A DNA stretch of 64,000 nucleotides from Lacticaseibacillus hegangensis (GTDB lineage: Bacteria > Bacillota > Bacilli > Lactobacillales > Lactobacillaceae): assembly GCF_003946465.1 (NCBI RefSeq), contig NZ_RHOL01000007.1, forward strand, positions 34,375-98,374, given 5' to 3'. The notes under the pieces are model-generated. The model made no database searches and was not told where the DNA came from. It was given only the letters and a program-made list of their open reading frames with translations. This document shows positions 27,784 to 36,915 of the stretch, piece by piece. How positions within the stretch are numbered: the first letter of the stretch is position 1; the number at the start of each line of letters is the position of its first letter. The position numbers and the translations under genes were made by a program.

Positions 27784-28656
27784 TTATTGCCGCTTCTCTG
27801 CGCCCATGACAAACGCTGCCACGCAGCCAAACCCGGTGTGACTGGCGATTGTCAGGCCAATATCGCCGACAGTGACATGAGCGGTTGGCGCCTTAGCCAG
27901 GATGTAATCCCGCACCTGATTGGCCGCGTCGTAATCGCCAGACGTGGCGATCAGGATCGGTTGCGCGGGATCGCTTGGCAGTGCAGCCAACATTTTGTCG
28001 CCTAAAGTGGCCAAAGAGCGCTTACGGGCTCGGACCTTGCCGTCAACGCGCAGCCGCCCCAGGGTGTCCACATCCATGATTGGCTTGATGTTGAGCAGTG
28101 TCCCCAGCGCTGCAGAGGTCCGCGACACCCGACCACCATGGTAAAGGTAATCCAGTGAATCAACTGTGAACCATTCCTGCAGGCGCAGCCGATTCGCTTC
28201 AAACCATGCCACCAGCTCCGCCAGACTTTTTCCTTCTTTTTGAAGCCTGATGGCCTCAAGCACCATGCGGCCCTCGCCCTGCGAAGCGGCAAGGGTGTCC
28301 ACCAGCTCGATTTGCGCGTCCGGATACTGTTCCAGCACCATGGCCTTGGCCTCAGTGGCCGCCTCAAAAGAGCTGCTCAGTCCGCTGGAAAAGGCGATGT
28401 ACGCGACCGGCGTGCCGGCCTTGGCGTAGGGGGTGAAGAAATCAACATACTCGCCGACGTTGATGGCGGAAGTAGAAGGCATGACCCCATTTTTGATCTT
28501 CTCAAAAAAATCTTTCAGCTCGTATGAGCCGCCCATGTCATCTGTCAGGTCCTGGCCTTCCACGTTGAAGTGAAAGGAAACAAAATCAACATTCGCGTCC
28601 TTTAAGGTTTGGCGCGGCAGGTCACAGGCCGAATCGGTCAACAGTTGATACATCAT
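27784..28656 (-). CDS. DegV family fatty-acid-binding protein
   Basis: DegV (FakB-like) proteins hold a fatty acid for phosphorylation by FakA, feeding host lipids into phospholipid synthesis. The product of about 290 residues starts MMYQLLTDSACDLP and shows the conserved TSAINVGEYVDFF and SGLSSSFEAA blocks that line the lipid pocket. The ATG at 28654-28656 is spaced properly from GAGG. Which fatty acid it prefers is not visible. No fakA is nearby. Confidence 0.88.
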   Translation of the reverse strand: MMYQLLTDSACDLPRQTLKDANVDFVSFHFNVEGQDLTDDMGGSYELKDFFEKIKNGVMPSTSAINVGEYVDFFTPYAKAGTPVAYIAFSSGLSSSFEAATEAKAMVLEQYPDAQIELVDTLAASQGEGRMVLEAIRLQKEGKSLAELVAWFEANRLRLQEWFTVDSLDYLYHGGRVSRTSAALGTLLNIKPIMDVDTLGRLRVDGKVRARKRSLATLGDKMLAALPSDPAQPILIATSGDYDAANQVRDYILAKAPTAHVTVGDIGLTIASHTGFGCVAAFVMGAEKRQ

Positions 28657-28669
28657 TTCCACATCCTCA

Positions 28670-29569
28670 TTAATTTAGGGCTAGGCCCAACTCATTCTCC
28701 AAAGATAACATATCGTTCGGCAGCGGCGCCGTCAACTCAAGTGGCCTTTTTAAAATCGGGTGCCAAAAGTGCAGGTGTGCGCAGTGCAGCGCTTGCCGGT
28801 TCAGGCCGGCTGCCGGACCGCCGTACAGCGTATCGCCAAACAGCGGGTGGCCGATGGCAGCGAAGTGAACCCGAATCTGATGCGTGCGCCCAGTGTGCAG
28901 CTGTACCCGGACCAAGCTGGCCCGGCCGTTTTGCGCCAGCGTTTCAAATTCTGTCACCGAGCGCTTGCCTGCAGGGGTCACGGCCCGCTTCATGTAAAAC
29001 TCTTGGCCCTGGCCGATTCGCAGCACCAGCCAGCCGTGCTGTGGCAATTTACCGGCACCGGCGACCAAGGCGAGATATTCTTTCTGCAGGTCATCGGTAT
29101 GCAGCTGGGCGTCCAGCAGGCTGTGAATCAACCCGCTTTTGGCAAACAACATGAGCCCGCTGGTGTCGCGGTCAAGCCGCGTCACCACGTGAATGGCCAC
29201 ACTCTCAGCGTGGGTCTTGAGCAGGTACGCTTTGACGCGATTGGCCATGGTGTCCGGACTCTTGCCGACATCCGGAATCGAGGGCACACCGGCGGGCTTG
29301 TCGACCACCAGCAGGTACTCGTCTTCGTAAACAATCGCCAGCGGTGCAGTATACGGCACCACGGCATCGGCGGCCACCTCCGGCGCGGTTTGCAGGAAGA
29401 CAACATCGCCCGGGCGCAAAGTAAAAGCGGTGTTTCGTTGTCGTTTGTTCACAAACACAAAACCGCCATGGAACTTCAACTGCTTCAGCTGCGCGAGCGA
29501 AAACCCCTGGCGGCGCAAAAAGGTCTGAAGGGACACGCGCGGTCCCTGATAGGTCCATTTAAAGCGCAT
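28670..29569 (-). CDS. RluA/RluD family pseudouridine synthase
   Basis: The enzyme turns specific uridines of rRNA or tRNA into pseudouridine. The roughly 299-residue protein carries an N-terminal RNA-binding segment (SLQTFLRRQGFSLAQLKQL) and the catalytic motif TRLDRDTSGLMLFAKS near 130 with the active aspartate, then RTHQIRVHFAAIGHPLFGD. The ATG at 29567-29569 follows GGGGAG and overlaps the nadK stop by 11 bases. It corresponds in position to B. subtilis YjbO. The exact target uridine is unknown. Confidence 0.9.
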   Translation of the reverse strand: MRFKWTYQGPRVSLQTFLRRQGFSLAQLKQLKFHGGFVFVNKRQRNTAFTLRPGDVVFLQTAPEVAADAVVPYTAPLAIVYEDEYLLVVDKPAGVPSIPDVGKSPDTMANRVKAYLLKTHAESVAIHVVTRLDRDTSGLMLFAKSGLIHSLLDAQLHTDDLQKEYLALVAGAGKLPQHGWLVLRIGQGQEFYMKRAVTPAGKRSVTEFETLAQNGRASLVRVQLHTGRTHQIRVHFAAIGHPLFGDTLYGGPAAGLNRQALHCAHLHFWHPILKRPLELTAPLPNDMLSLENELGLALN

Positions 29570-30368
29570 CGGGCTTTTTCTCCCCGATGAACGCATCCTC
29601 GACCCGGTCCCAGAAGTGCATGTGCCGATAGCTGGCAAAGCGGATCTTCTCCGCAGCCACCTTAAACCGGATGGCGGTGATCATCGCCGGCTTAGCAGTG
29701 AATTGATCAATTGACATCACGTAATCCTGAAACGGCTCAGGCCGCAGTGAAACCCACTCGTCAGGCGCCAAGATCATCGGCGCCGCCAGCGTGCGAAAGA
29801 CACGGTTATTGATCGACGCGATTTCCGTCATCTGCAGCGCCGCCAGCCGCGGGTGGATCACCGCACCGCCATTGGACTTGGAATACGCCGTCGAACCAGT
29901 GGGCGTTGCCACACACAGGCCGTCGCCGCGAAAACTCTCAAAGAAGTTTTCCTTCACGTAAACGTCCGTGCGCATCGTGCCACTGGTTCCTTTCAGCGTG
30001 GCTTCATTCAGCGCCAAAAAATGCGCAGTGGTCCCGTCTTCGTAGTCGACCAGCACGTCGAGCAACGGATAGCTGGTGCTTTCCCCTGAGTCCCGCTTCA
30101 AGGCGGCGATGAGGTCGTCTGTTTCGTAGTCGCGCCAGTCCGTGTAAAAGCCCAAGTGTCCAGTGTGGACCCCGATGAACCGCACCTGGTCCAACACATC
30201 GGCGTACCGGTGGAACGCCGAAAGCAGCGTCCCGTCCCCGCCAATCGTGATCACAACTTCAGGATGCGGCACGTCGACTTCAAAATTGTCCTGCTTAAGC
30301 CCGCGGATCAGCTTTTGCCGGGCCGCTTGAGAACTCGCGTTACTGTTTGCTTGGATCGCGATGCGCAT
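29559..30368 (-). CDS. nadK: NAD kinase
   Basis: NadK phosphorylates NAD to NADP. The protein of about 269 residues has the diagnostic GGDGTLLSAFH near 44 and the substrate segment ALNEATLKGTSGT. It is the middle gene of relQ-nadK-rluD-like, with overlaps on both sides. The ATG at 30366-30368 is 9 bases from AGGGA; another ATG two codons earlier is also possible. The same trio occurs as yjbM-yjbN-yjbO in Bacillus. Confidence 0.94.
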   Translation of the reverse strand: MRIAIQANSNASSQAARQKLIRGLKQDNFEVDVPHPEVVITIGGDGTLLSAFHRYADVLDQVRFIGVHTGHLGFYTDWRDYETDDLIAALKRDSGESTSYPLLDVLVDYEDGTTAHFLALNEATLKGTSGTMRTDVYVKENFFESFRGDGLCVATPTGSTAYSKSNGGAVIHPRLAALQMTEIASINNRVFRTLAAPMILAPDEWVSLRPEPFQDYVMSIDQFTAKPAMITAIRFKVAAEKIRFASYRHMHFWDRVEDAFIGEKKPDAL

Positions 30369-31059
30369 CGTCATTCATCCCTTGCTTACTATCGCCAGGG
30401 CCCGGGTGATCAAGATCATCCAAGCGCCGCGGCATATTTTGCCCTTTACCGTAAGAAAACAGGCGCTGAGCTTCCTGAATTTCCTCACGGATCTCGGACA
30501 TTTCGTTATCAAGCAGCGCCGAGGCCTTGGCCGCACGCTTCAAGCGTTCCTTCAAGGCGTCCGGAAACTCGCCTTGGTACTTGTAGTTCAGCGAGTGTTC
30601 GATCGTGGCCCAGAAGTTCATGGCCATCGTGCGGATCTGAATCTCGGCAAGCAGCTTCTTTTCGCCTTCCACCATTTGAACCGGATACTCAATGACCACG
30701 TGGTAACTGCGATATCCGGAGGGCTTGACGTTGGTTACGTAGTCGCGCTCCTCAACTACTTTCATGTCCGTGCGCTGGTGGATCAGATCGACCACTTCGT
30801 AAATGTCTTCGACGAACTGGCACTGGATCCTAAGCCCTGCAATGTCCTGCATGTCCTGTTCCAGCAGCGTATCGGAAATGTACCGGCGCGACTGCTTTTC
30901 AATGATCGAGTCAACCGGCTTGACCCGGCCGGTGACGATCTCGATTGGCGAATGGCGGCTTTCTTGCAGGAATTGGCTGCGCATTCCGCGAAATTTGATT
31001 TTGAGTTCCTTCACTGCCTGTTCGTATGGCATCAAAAACGTTTCCCAGTCGCGCTGCAT
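30340..31059 (-). CDS. relQ: Small alarmone synthetase RelQ
   Basis: RelQ makes (p)ppGpp from ATP and GTP/GDP without a hydrolase domain. The 239-residue protein shows the synthetase motifs VTGRVKPVDSIIEK, DIAGLRIQCQF and the GTP-contacting VKPSGYRSYHVVIEYPV, followed by the tetramer-forming C-terminal helices. The ATG at 31057-31059 follows GGAGG. Its last 29 or so bases overlap nadK. Divergent from the CYTH gene. Confidence 0.93.
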   Translation of the reverse strand: MQRDWETFLMPYEQAVKELKIKFRGMRSQFLQESRHSPIEIVTGRVKPVDSIIEKQSRRYISDTLLEQDMQDIAGLRIQCQFVEDIYEVVDLIHQRTDMKVVEERDYVTNVKPSGYRSYHVVIEYPVQMVEGEKKLLAEIQIRTMAMNFWATIEHSLNYKYQGEFPDALKERLKRAAKASALLDNEMSEIREEIQEAQRLFSYGKGQNMPRRLDDLDHPGPGDSKQGMNDDAHRDPSKQ

Positions 31060-31162
31060 GCTCAAGCCTCCACATCTGATTCTGCTTCATTTTACCATAA
31101 AAGCAGTGCGGGCCACCCCCCGGCCGGAAGAGTAGCTGTATACTATTAGCGAGGTGAATTGT

Positions 31163-31756
31163 ATGAGTATCCAATCCGAGCAAGAGTTCAAAACCCTGAT
31201 CACGGCTGATGAGGCCGCTGCCATGCAGGCCGCGCTGACTTTTGCCCCAGCATTCGGCCAGGCCAACACGTACTATGACACGGCTGATTTTCGCCTGCAA
31301 AAGGCATCGCTGGGACTGCGCATCCGGCTGTTCAACACCCGGGCAGAGGAAACCCTGAAGCTGCCCAAGGGGCCTGACCGCCTGCTGGAAGAAATGACCG
31401 ACCCGCTTACGGTGAGCGAAGCGCGCCAGCTGATTCGTGCCAACAGCATCGCGACCCACGGCCAGATTCGCGAATACCTGGCCAGCCAGCAGATCGAGCC
31501 GGCCAGCCTGCAACAATTTGCAGCGGCGACCACCCGGCGACACCTGCTCGACATCCCGGCAGGCAAATTGACCCTGGACGAGACCCACTACCCAAACGGC
31601 AAGCGCGATTGGGAACTCGAGTTGGAATACCACGACGAGCCAGCCGCCAAGGCGTACTGGTCGCAGCTTGTGAGCGAGTTTAATATCCGCGTTCAGCCGG
31701 TTCAAAACAAGGTGCAGCGCGCCAATGCAAATGTGAATATTTCACAAGCTGATTAA
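31163..31756 (+). CDS. yjbK: CYTH domain protein (YjbK-like triphosphatase fold)
   Basis: CYTH proteins form a tunnel that binds triphosphates and divalent metal. The 197-residue protein has the N-terminal ExExK-type motif EQEFK at 6-10, then NTYYDTADFRLQ, RIRLFN and the basic/acidic strand pattern of the family. In B. subtilis yjbK is next to yjbM (relQ), as here, so polyphosphate or alarmone-linked chemistry is plausible but not shown. The ATG at 31163 follows GAGGTG. Confidence 0.88.
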   Translation: MSIQSEQEFKTLITADEAAAMQAALTFAPAFGQANTYYDTADFRLQKASLGLRIRLFNTRAEETLKLPKGPDRLLEEMTDPLTVSEARQLIRANSIATHGQIREYLASQQIEPASLQQFAAATTRRHLLDIPAGKLTLDETHYPNGKRDWELELEYHDEPAAKAYWSQLVSEFNIRVQPVQNKVQRANANVNISQAD

Positions 31757-31871
31757 TTGTCTTTAATAAGATTTCTGGTAAGGTAAGGATAAACAACAGG
31801 CCCACTTAACTGTCCCAAAGGTTGTCAAAACCTTAACCGCTTGCTTATTAGCCTATACTGGAGGAAATGCA

Positions 31872-32483
31872 TTGCTAGAACTTTTCTTGTTCATCAATCC
31901 CATTGGCACCCGCTGCCGCGAAGCGGAGCTGGTTGTTCAGCGGCTCGCCCAGGAACTGAAACAAAAAGTCAGCCTGCGCTTTGTCCCGCTGGTCAATTTC
32001 ACCGTCATCGACCAGTACATGGCCGACGCGCACCTGGACCCGCACAACCTGCCACTGCGCAACCAGCTCTTCGACACCGCCTACCAGTTGGCGGTCGACT
32101 ACAAAGCGGCGCAGTTTCAGGGCAATGAGAAAGCCCGCAAGTTGCTGATCATGGAGCAGAGTCACATGACGATTCCGGTTGCGCCGTACGACAAAGAAAC
32201 GGCCTATGAGTGCCTTAAAGCTGTTGGTTTTGACCTGGCGGCGTTTGCCGAAGACCGCCGCCGCGAGGAAATGCACCACTGCCTGGCCTCAGATCAGGCC
32301 ATCGCCGTGGAAATGGGCATCACCAAGCTGCCCGCCGTCGTCATCATGAACAGTGCCAGTCCCAATCCAGGACTGCGCCTAGGCAACTTAAAATCTTACG
32401 AACGCTTCAAATCATTGGTGCAAACCATCATCACGCAGCCGGATCTACAGCCCTCCAAGGACTTGTTCCACGTCTTGCAGTAA
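31872..32483 (+). CDS. spxH: SpxH/YjbH-like ClpXP adaptor
   Basis: SpxH (YjbH) delivers the redox regulator Spx to the ClpXP protease. The 203-residue protein has a DsbA-like fold beginning LLELFLFINPIGTRCREAE, with one cysteine at the place of the family's N-terminal active-site-like motif. The start is TTG at 31872 after GGAGG; a nearby ATG at 31867 is out of frame. It lies beside the relQ/nadK block and coiA, the usual stress and competence neighbourhood. Confidence 0.87.
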   Translation: MLELFLFINPIGTRCREAELVVQRLAQELKQKVSLRFVPLVNFTVIDQYMADAHLDPHNLPLRNQLFDTAYQLAVDYKAAQFQGNEKARKLLIMEQSHMTIPVAPYDKETAYECLKAVGFDLAAFAEDRRREEMHHCLASDQAIAVEMGITKLPAVVIMNSASPNPGLRLGNLKSYERFKSLVQTIITQPDLQPSKDLFHVLQ

Positions 32484-32489
32484 TAACCA

Positions 32490-32518
32490 AACGGCCAGGC
32501 AGCAGCCTGGCCGTTTTT
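32490..32518 (+). terminator. Terminator after spxH
   Basis: AACGGCCAGGC and GCCTGGCCGTT form an 11-base-pair stem with a four-base loop, followed by TTTTTG. Confidence 0.9.
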
Positions 32519-32551
32519 GTGTCTTCACCGCCGCACGGTATACGTATCGCA

Positions 32552-33616
32552 CTAACCCTGCCTCGCCTGACCGAGGGCTTGCAACTTCTCGTCGATGGTC
32601 TGATACCATTGAGGGACCCGAAGCCACTGCCAGCCGGTCGCGGTTTCCTGAAGCAACCCGGCGTGGTTCAGCACCTCAAGCCACTGGCGCCTGATTGAGC
32701 TTTGCAACTGTCCTTCAGGCAGTTGCGGCGCCCGCACACTCGAATACTGCCTCCAAAAAGCGGCCTCGGCGGCTTTTTTAATCGGCTGAGCCTGAAAAGT
32801 CAGCAACCAAGCCGCCCGCATGGCCCACTCCGGCGCATCGAGCCCGGGCAGATGCCGCAGCTGCATGTGGATCAGCCAGGGCGCGCCGGCCAGATTGCGC
32901 CCCTGTGCGCTCGCCTGCGCTTGCAGCTTCATCACGGCAGGCGCGCGGTGCACCAAGGCCAGTTGAATCGCCTTGGCCCGACTGGCGAGTGGCTCAATGT
33001 ATTCCCGGCGCCGCGTCTGAGGCGGCAGCCCTTGACGGTAATCGGTTTCAACAATGGCCGGGCCGATCAGTTGCAAGCGCGTCAGGACTTTGCTCTGGGG
33101 ATTCAGCTGCCAAAGATGAAAACCGGCGTTCTTTGACCACTGCACGAACCGGGCCTGCTTGCCACCTGGCCAACGGGTGATGTATGCCGGACCGGCGATC
33201 CAGACGACTTCAAGCCCAAGTGACTGGTAGCCAGCCGTCCGTACTCGCAGACGTTCAGGGCTGATCCCACTGCACTGAAATTCGAGCACTCGGGACCGTC
33301 CGTGGTGCTCCCACACCACATCGGCGCGCTGCTGAATCTGCGGATAATAGGTCTCCAGTGCGACTTGGTCGCCCAGTTGCTCACCGAACTTGGCCAGCCA
33401 CCATTTGCCGGCCAAGTGGGTTTCACTTTCCGGCTCACTTGACGCGTTGCAGGCGTTGTCCTTGTGTGCAAAATGCGCGATGAGCTGCGCCCCATTTTTG
33501 ATCCGCAGCTCACCCTTGCAAGCCGGACAACGAAACGATTGACCGAAAAGCTGCCGCGCCTGGTCGTGGCTCCTCAGCGTCACCAGCTCGTCGGCCTGAT
33601 TCAGTGCAACTAACAT
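32552..33616 (-). CDS. coiA: Competence protein CoiA
   Basis: CoiA is needed for recombination of incoming DNA in competent streptococci and Bacillus. The 354-residue protein has the N-terminal zinc ribbon (FRCPACKGELRIK, then HFAHK) and the nuclease-like domain with ESETHLAGKWWLA, YYPQIQQRADVVW and LEFQCSGISPERL, which holds the D-x-(E/D)-x-(Q/K) type residues. The ATG follows GGAGGTGAGGCC. The frame is intact. Together with comFA and comFC it indicates retained DNA-uptake capacity, though the uptake pilus genes are outside the window. Confidence 0.91.
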   Translation of the reverse strand: MLVALNQADELVTLRSHDQARQLFGQSFRCPACKGELRIKNGAQLIAHFAHKDNACNASSEPESETHLAGKWWLAKFGEQLGDQVALETYYPQIQQRADVVWEHHGRSRVLEFQCSGISPERLRVRTAGYQSLGLEVVWIAGPAYITRWPGGKQARFVQWSKNAGFHLWQLNPQSKVLTRLQLIGPAIVETDYRQGLPPQTRRREYIEPLASRAKAIQLALVHRAPAVMKLQAQASAQGRNLAGAPWLIHMQLRHLPGLDAPEWAMRAAWLLTFQAQPIKKAAEAAFWRQYSSVRAPQLPEGQLQSSIRRQWLEVLNHAGLLQETATGWQWLRVPQWYQTIDEKLQALGQARQG

Positions 33617-33743
33617 GGCCTCACCTCCAGTTAAAGATTACGCGGCGAGCCCTAATTGACCGCGTTCATGCCTAGAAAACGCATCCACGCGGCACGACTA
33701 ATTGCGGTACAATCGAATCATCAAATACAACTGGGGGAGTGAC

Positions 33744-35087
33744 ATGATGAAATGGCTGGGCAAAATTGGTGGGGCGCTGCTGGCACTGGTGCTTTTAGCC
33801 TGGGGGCTGACTGCGGCGGCCCCTCAGCACGCACAAGCGGCCAAGACGCTGACCAGCAGCCGCACCCCCACTTTCTGGGTGCTTTCTGACGATCATTTCA
33901 TTGCCCCGGCGCTTCACGACAACCGAACCGCTTTTCGGGAAATCCAGCAAAGCGCCGCCGGCAAGGACCTGAGGTATCAGCCCATCGCCATCCGCGCGTT
34001 GGTGCACGAGGCGCTGACCGCAAGGCCACGGCCGACCGCGGTCATTCTCACGGGCGATGTCACCCTGAACGGGGCCAAGGCCAGCGCCGAAAGCCTTGCA
34101 AAGCGCTTGGCTCCGCTTCAAAAGGCCGGCATTCACGTGCTGGCCATCCCCGGCAATCACGACATCTATGACGGCTGGGCCCGCAAGTATCAGGGCAAGC
34201 AGCAGCTGAAGGTGGAACAGATCAGCCCCACCGACTGGCGGAATATCTTCAGCGATGGATATCGCAATGAAACCAGCGAAGACGCTGATTCGCTCAGCTA
34301 TACCATGAACTTAAATCGCGACTACCAGCTGATCATGCTCGATTCCAACATTTACACCATCCAGCCGAGCAACCGCAACCCGAACACCGGCGGCGAGCTA
34401 AAACCAGCCACCATGAGCTGGCTGCGCAGCCGACTGGCCGCTGGTCAAAAGGCTGGCCGCACCAGCCTGGTGTTCATGCACCACAACCTTTACTCACACA
34501 ATGCGATGGTCAACCATGGCTACGTGCTGAATAACGCCTCCGCCCTGCGGAAACTGCTGACGACGTATCATGTCCCAGTCGTTTTCTCCGGCCATATCCA
34601 CGCACAAGACATCAAAAGCGGCAGTCAGCCCGGTGAACCGGTCGAAATCGTCAATGGTGCATTCTCTATCTCCCCTGGGGGCTACGGGGTGGTTCAGCTC
34701 ACCCCCACCAAGCTGACTTATGATCGCAAGGCAGTGAATGTGCTGCCAGTCCTGAGTGCGAAGCAGCGGCAAAACCCGGACCTAAGGCATTACCAGCCCT
34801 ACCTGAAGCGGCTGTTCTTGCAAAATGGCGAGGCGCTCGCGCTGAACAGTCTGTACGGGAAAAAACTGAGTCCCCAAAAGCAAGCCGCCGGCGTCAAATT
34901 TCTCGGCCAGCTCAACTGGCGGTTCTTTACTGGCCAAGACGCGCTCTCAAACGCTCAGGCAGCTAAACTCCGCAAAACTCCCGGCTACCAGGTCGACAAC
35001 CAATTACCGAGTCTGCACCGCTACATGCAATCGATCATGCAGGATAAGGATCGCAATGATCTGCATCAAGTCATTGCCACCAACTAA
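33744..35087 (+). CDS. Secreted metallophosphoesterase
   Basis: A calcineurin-type phosphoesterase of 447 residues carrying a signal peptide (about 1-34: MMKWLGKIGGALLALVLLAW, then cleavage near AQAAK). Metal-binding motifs in order are LSDDHF, GDVTLNG, GNHD, the HH pair in MHHNL and GHIHAQD. The substrate is not visible; relatives act on cyclic nucleotides, nucleotides or phospholipids outside the cell. The ATG at 33744 follows GGGGGAG. A TACAAT -10 box lies at about 33710. Monocistronic. Confidence 0.9.
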   Translation: MMKWLGKIGGALLALVLLAWGLTAAAPQHAQAAKTLTSSRTPTFWVLSDDHFIAPALHDNRTAFREIQQSAAGKDLRYQPIAIRALVHEALTARPRPTAVILTGDVTLNGAKASAESLAKRLAPLQKAGIHVLAIPGNHDIYDGWARKYQGKQQLKVEQISPTDWRNIFSDGYRNETSEDADSLSYTMNLNRDYQLIMLDSNIYTIQPSNRNPNTGGELKPATMSWLRSRLAAGQKAGRTSLVFMHHNLYSHNAMVNHGYVLNNASALRKLLTTYHVPVVFSGHIHAQDIKSGSQPGEPVEIVNGAFSISPGGYGVVQLTPTKLTYDRKAVNVLPVLSAKQRQNPDLRHYQPYLKRLFLQNGEALALNSLYGKKLSPQKQAAGVKFLGQLNWRFFTGQDALSNAQAAKLRKTPGYQVDNQLPSLHRYMQSIMQDKDRNDLHQVIATN

Positions 35088-35090
35088 AAG

Positions 35091-35123
35091 ACCAGCTGAC
35101 GCCTATGCGTCAACTGGTTTTTT
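35091..35123. terminator. Terminator between phosphoesterase and ABC exporter genes
   Basis: ACCAGCTGACGC and GCGTCAACTGGT form a 12-position stem with one mismatch, followed by TTTTTT; the other strand ends in a shorter T run. Both converging units can use it. Confidence 0.88.
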
Positions 35124-36915
35124 ACTGCTGATCAAACTGGCTATTATACAGCGCGGCATAGGCGCCATTTTGCTTAAGCAGGCTCTCGTGGGTCCCGCGT
35201 TCAACCACCCGGCCGGCATCGATGACCAAAATCTGGTCCGCGTGGCGAATGGTTGACAGACGATGCGCGATGACAAAGCTGGTCTTGCCTTTCATCAAGC
35301 CAGTCATGGCGCGCTGAACGTCCGCCTCGGTGTTGGAGTCAATCGAGGCTGTGGCCTCATCCAGCACCAGCACTGGCGCCTCCGCAATAAAAGCGCGGGC
35401 GATGCTGAGCAGCTGCCGCTGGCCTTGCGAGATATTGTGCGCGTTTTCTGACAGAACCGTGTCATAGCCGTCTTTCAACTGGCGGATAAACCCGTCAGCA
35501 TGGGCGCGCTGGGCTGCCAGCACCACGTCATCGTCGCTGGCAGACGCTCGCCCCAGCCGAATGTTTTCTCGAATCGACAGTTGGAACATGTACGGCTCCT
35601 GTTGCACCACGGTGATCAAGTGCCGCAAGTCGGCTCGCCGAATTGTCGTCACGTCGCGGCCGTCCAGCAGCACCCGGCCGGTCTGCAGCGGGTAAAGATT
35701 CGTCAGCAAATTCATGATGGTGGTCTTGCCCGCGCCGGTTGCCCCCACCAGCGCGATGGTCTGGCCAGGCTCGGCAACGAGATTAATGTCATGCAAAATC
35801 TGGCGGCCGGGTTCATAGGCAAAATCAATGTGCTCAAACTCAACGTGACCGGTGGTTGTTTTAACTGTGACGGCGCCTGGGAGATCTTGCTCGGGCTGCT
35901 CATCGATCACCTCAAAGACACGCTCAGCCGATGCCAGAGACAGCTGCAGGGTGTTGATCAAATTCAGGACATTGTTGATCGGCCCGGTGAAATTCCGCAG
36001 ATAAATCAGAAAGGTGAAGATGATCCCAACCGTGATTGTGCTGCTGCCGGTGAGCATCGAAATCGCCCCTGCCGCAGTGATCGCCAGGTACGCCAGGTTG
36101 TTGGTCCCGTTGTTTACCGGCCCGATGAAGCTGGACACAGACTGCGCGATGAAAGCAGCATGTGTGTATCGCGCGTTGGTCTGATTAAACGTCGCCATCG
36201 TGTCTGCCTCGTGATCAAAGAGCTGAACCACCTGCTTACCCGAAACCGATTCCTCAATTTGCGTGTTTAACGCACCCAGCGCCTCCTGCTGCGTCATGAA
36301 AGCCTTTTGGGTGACCTTAGCCGCGGCGCGAGTGAATAGGTACGTCAGCCCTGAAGCAGCCAGCGCGATCAGCGTCAGCAGCGGCGACAGCACCAGCATC
36401 GCCGCCCCCATGCCAACAACGGAAACAATCCCCGTAAAAAGTTGGACAAAGGTTTGCATCATGGCGGTGTTGATGTTGTCCACATCGTTTGTCAGCCGCG
36501 ACATCACATCCCCGTTGTCATGCGTGTCAAAGTAGCGCATCGGCAGGCGCTGCAGATTGCTGAAAATATCGCCCCGAATGTCCGCTGACGCCTTCTGGGC
36601 CACTTTCACCGTCACCGAATTCTGAAAATAGGTGAACACCGCTGAAAGCAGGTACATCACACCGAGCACCAAGCAAATGACATAAAGTAAATGCAGCTTG
36701 CTGGCCTTGAGAAACTGATCGACGACAATGCCGTTGACCCGGTTGCCAATAATGGTGGCTGCGGTGGTGAAAATGGTCAGCCCAAAAACAATCAGCAGCT
36801 TCCCGCGTGCAAAGCCAATGTAGCCTAGAATCCGCCGAGTCGTCTTCTTCCAGTCCGTGACTTGGACTTTTTCCTGGTGCAGGTTGTGTCTAGGACCGCG
36901 ATTCATCACTTGCAT
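35122..36915 (-). CDS. Multidrug ABC exporter half-transporter, catalytic subunit (LmrD/BmrD type)
   Basis: A 597-residue half-transporter with six N-terminal membrane helices (about 40-330) and a C-terminal ATPase. Walker A is GATGAGKTTIMNLL, the signature ISQGQRQLLSIARA and Walker B VLVLDEATASID with the catalytic glutamate. Its partner upstream has an aspartate at that position, so the pair is a heterodimer like LmrCD of Lactococcus or BmrCD of Bacillus. The ATG at 36913-36915 follows AGGAGG; the gene overlaps its partner by about 26 bases. Drug efflux is inferred from family. Confidence 0.9.
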   Translation of the reverse strand: MQVMNRGPRHNLHQEKVQVTDWKKTTRRILGYIGFARGKLLIVFGLTIFTTAATIIGNRVNGIVVDQFLKASKLHLLYVICLVLGVMYLLSAVFTYFQNSVTVKVAQKASADIRGDIFSNLQRLPMRYFDTHDNGDVMSRLTNDVDNINTAMMQTFVQLFTGIVSVVGMGAAMLVLSPLLTLIALAASGLTYLFTRAAAKVTQKAFMTQQEALGALNTQIEESVSGKQVVQLFDHEADTMATFNQTNARYTHAAFIAQSVSSFIGPVNNGTNNLAYLAITAAGAISMLTGSSTITVGIIFTFLIYLRNFTGPINNVLNLINTLQLSLASAERVFEVIDEQPEQDLPGAVTVKTTTGHVEFEHIDFAYEPGRQILHDINLVAEPGQTIALVGATGAGKTTIMNLLTNLYPLQTGRVLLDGRDVTTIRRADLRHLITVVQQEPYMFQLSIRENIRLGRASASDDDVVLAAQRAHADGFIRQLKDGYDTVLSENAHNISQGQRQLLSIARAFIAEAPVLVLDEATASIDSNTEADVQRAMTGLMKGKTSFVIAHRLSTIRHADQILVIDAGRVVERGTHESLLKQNGAYAALYNSQFDQQ

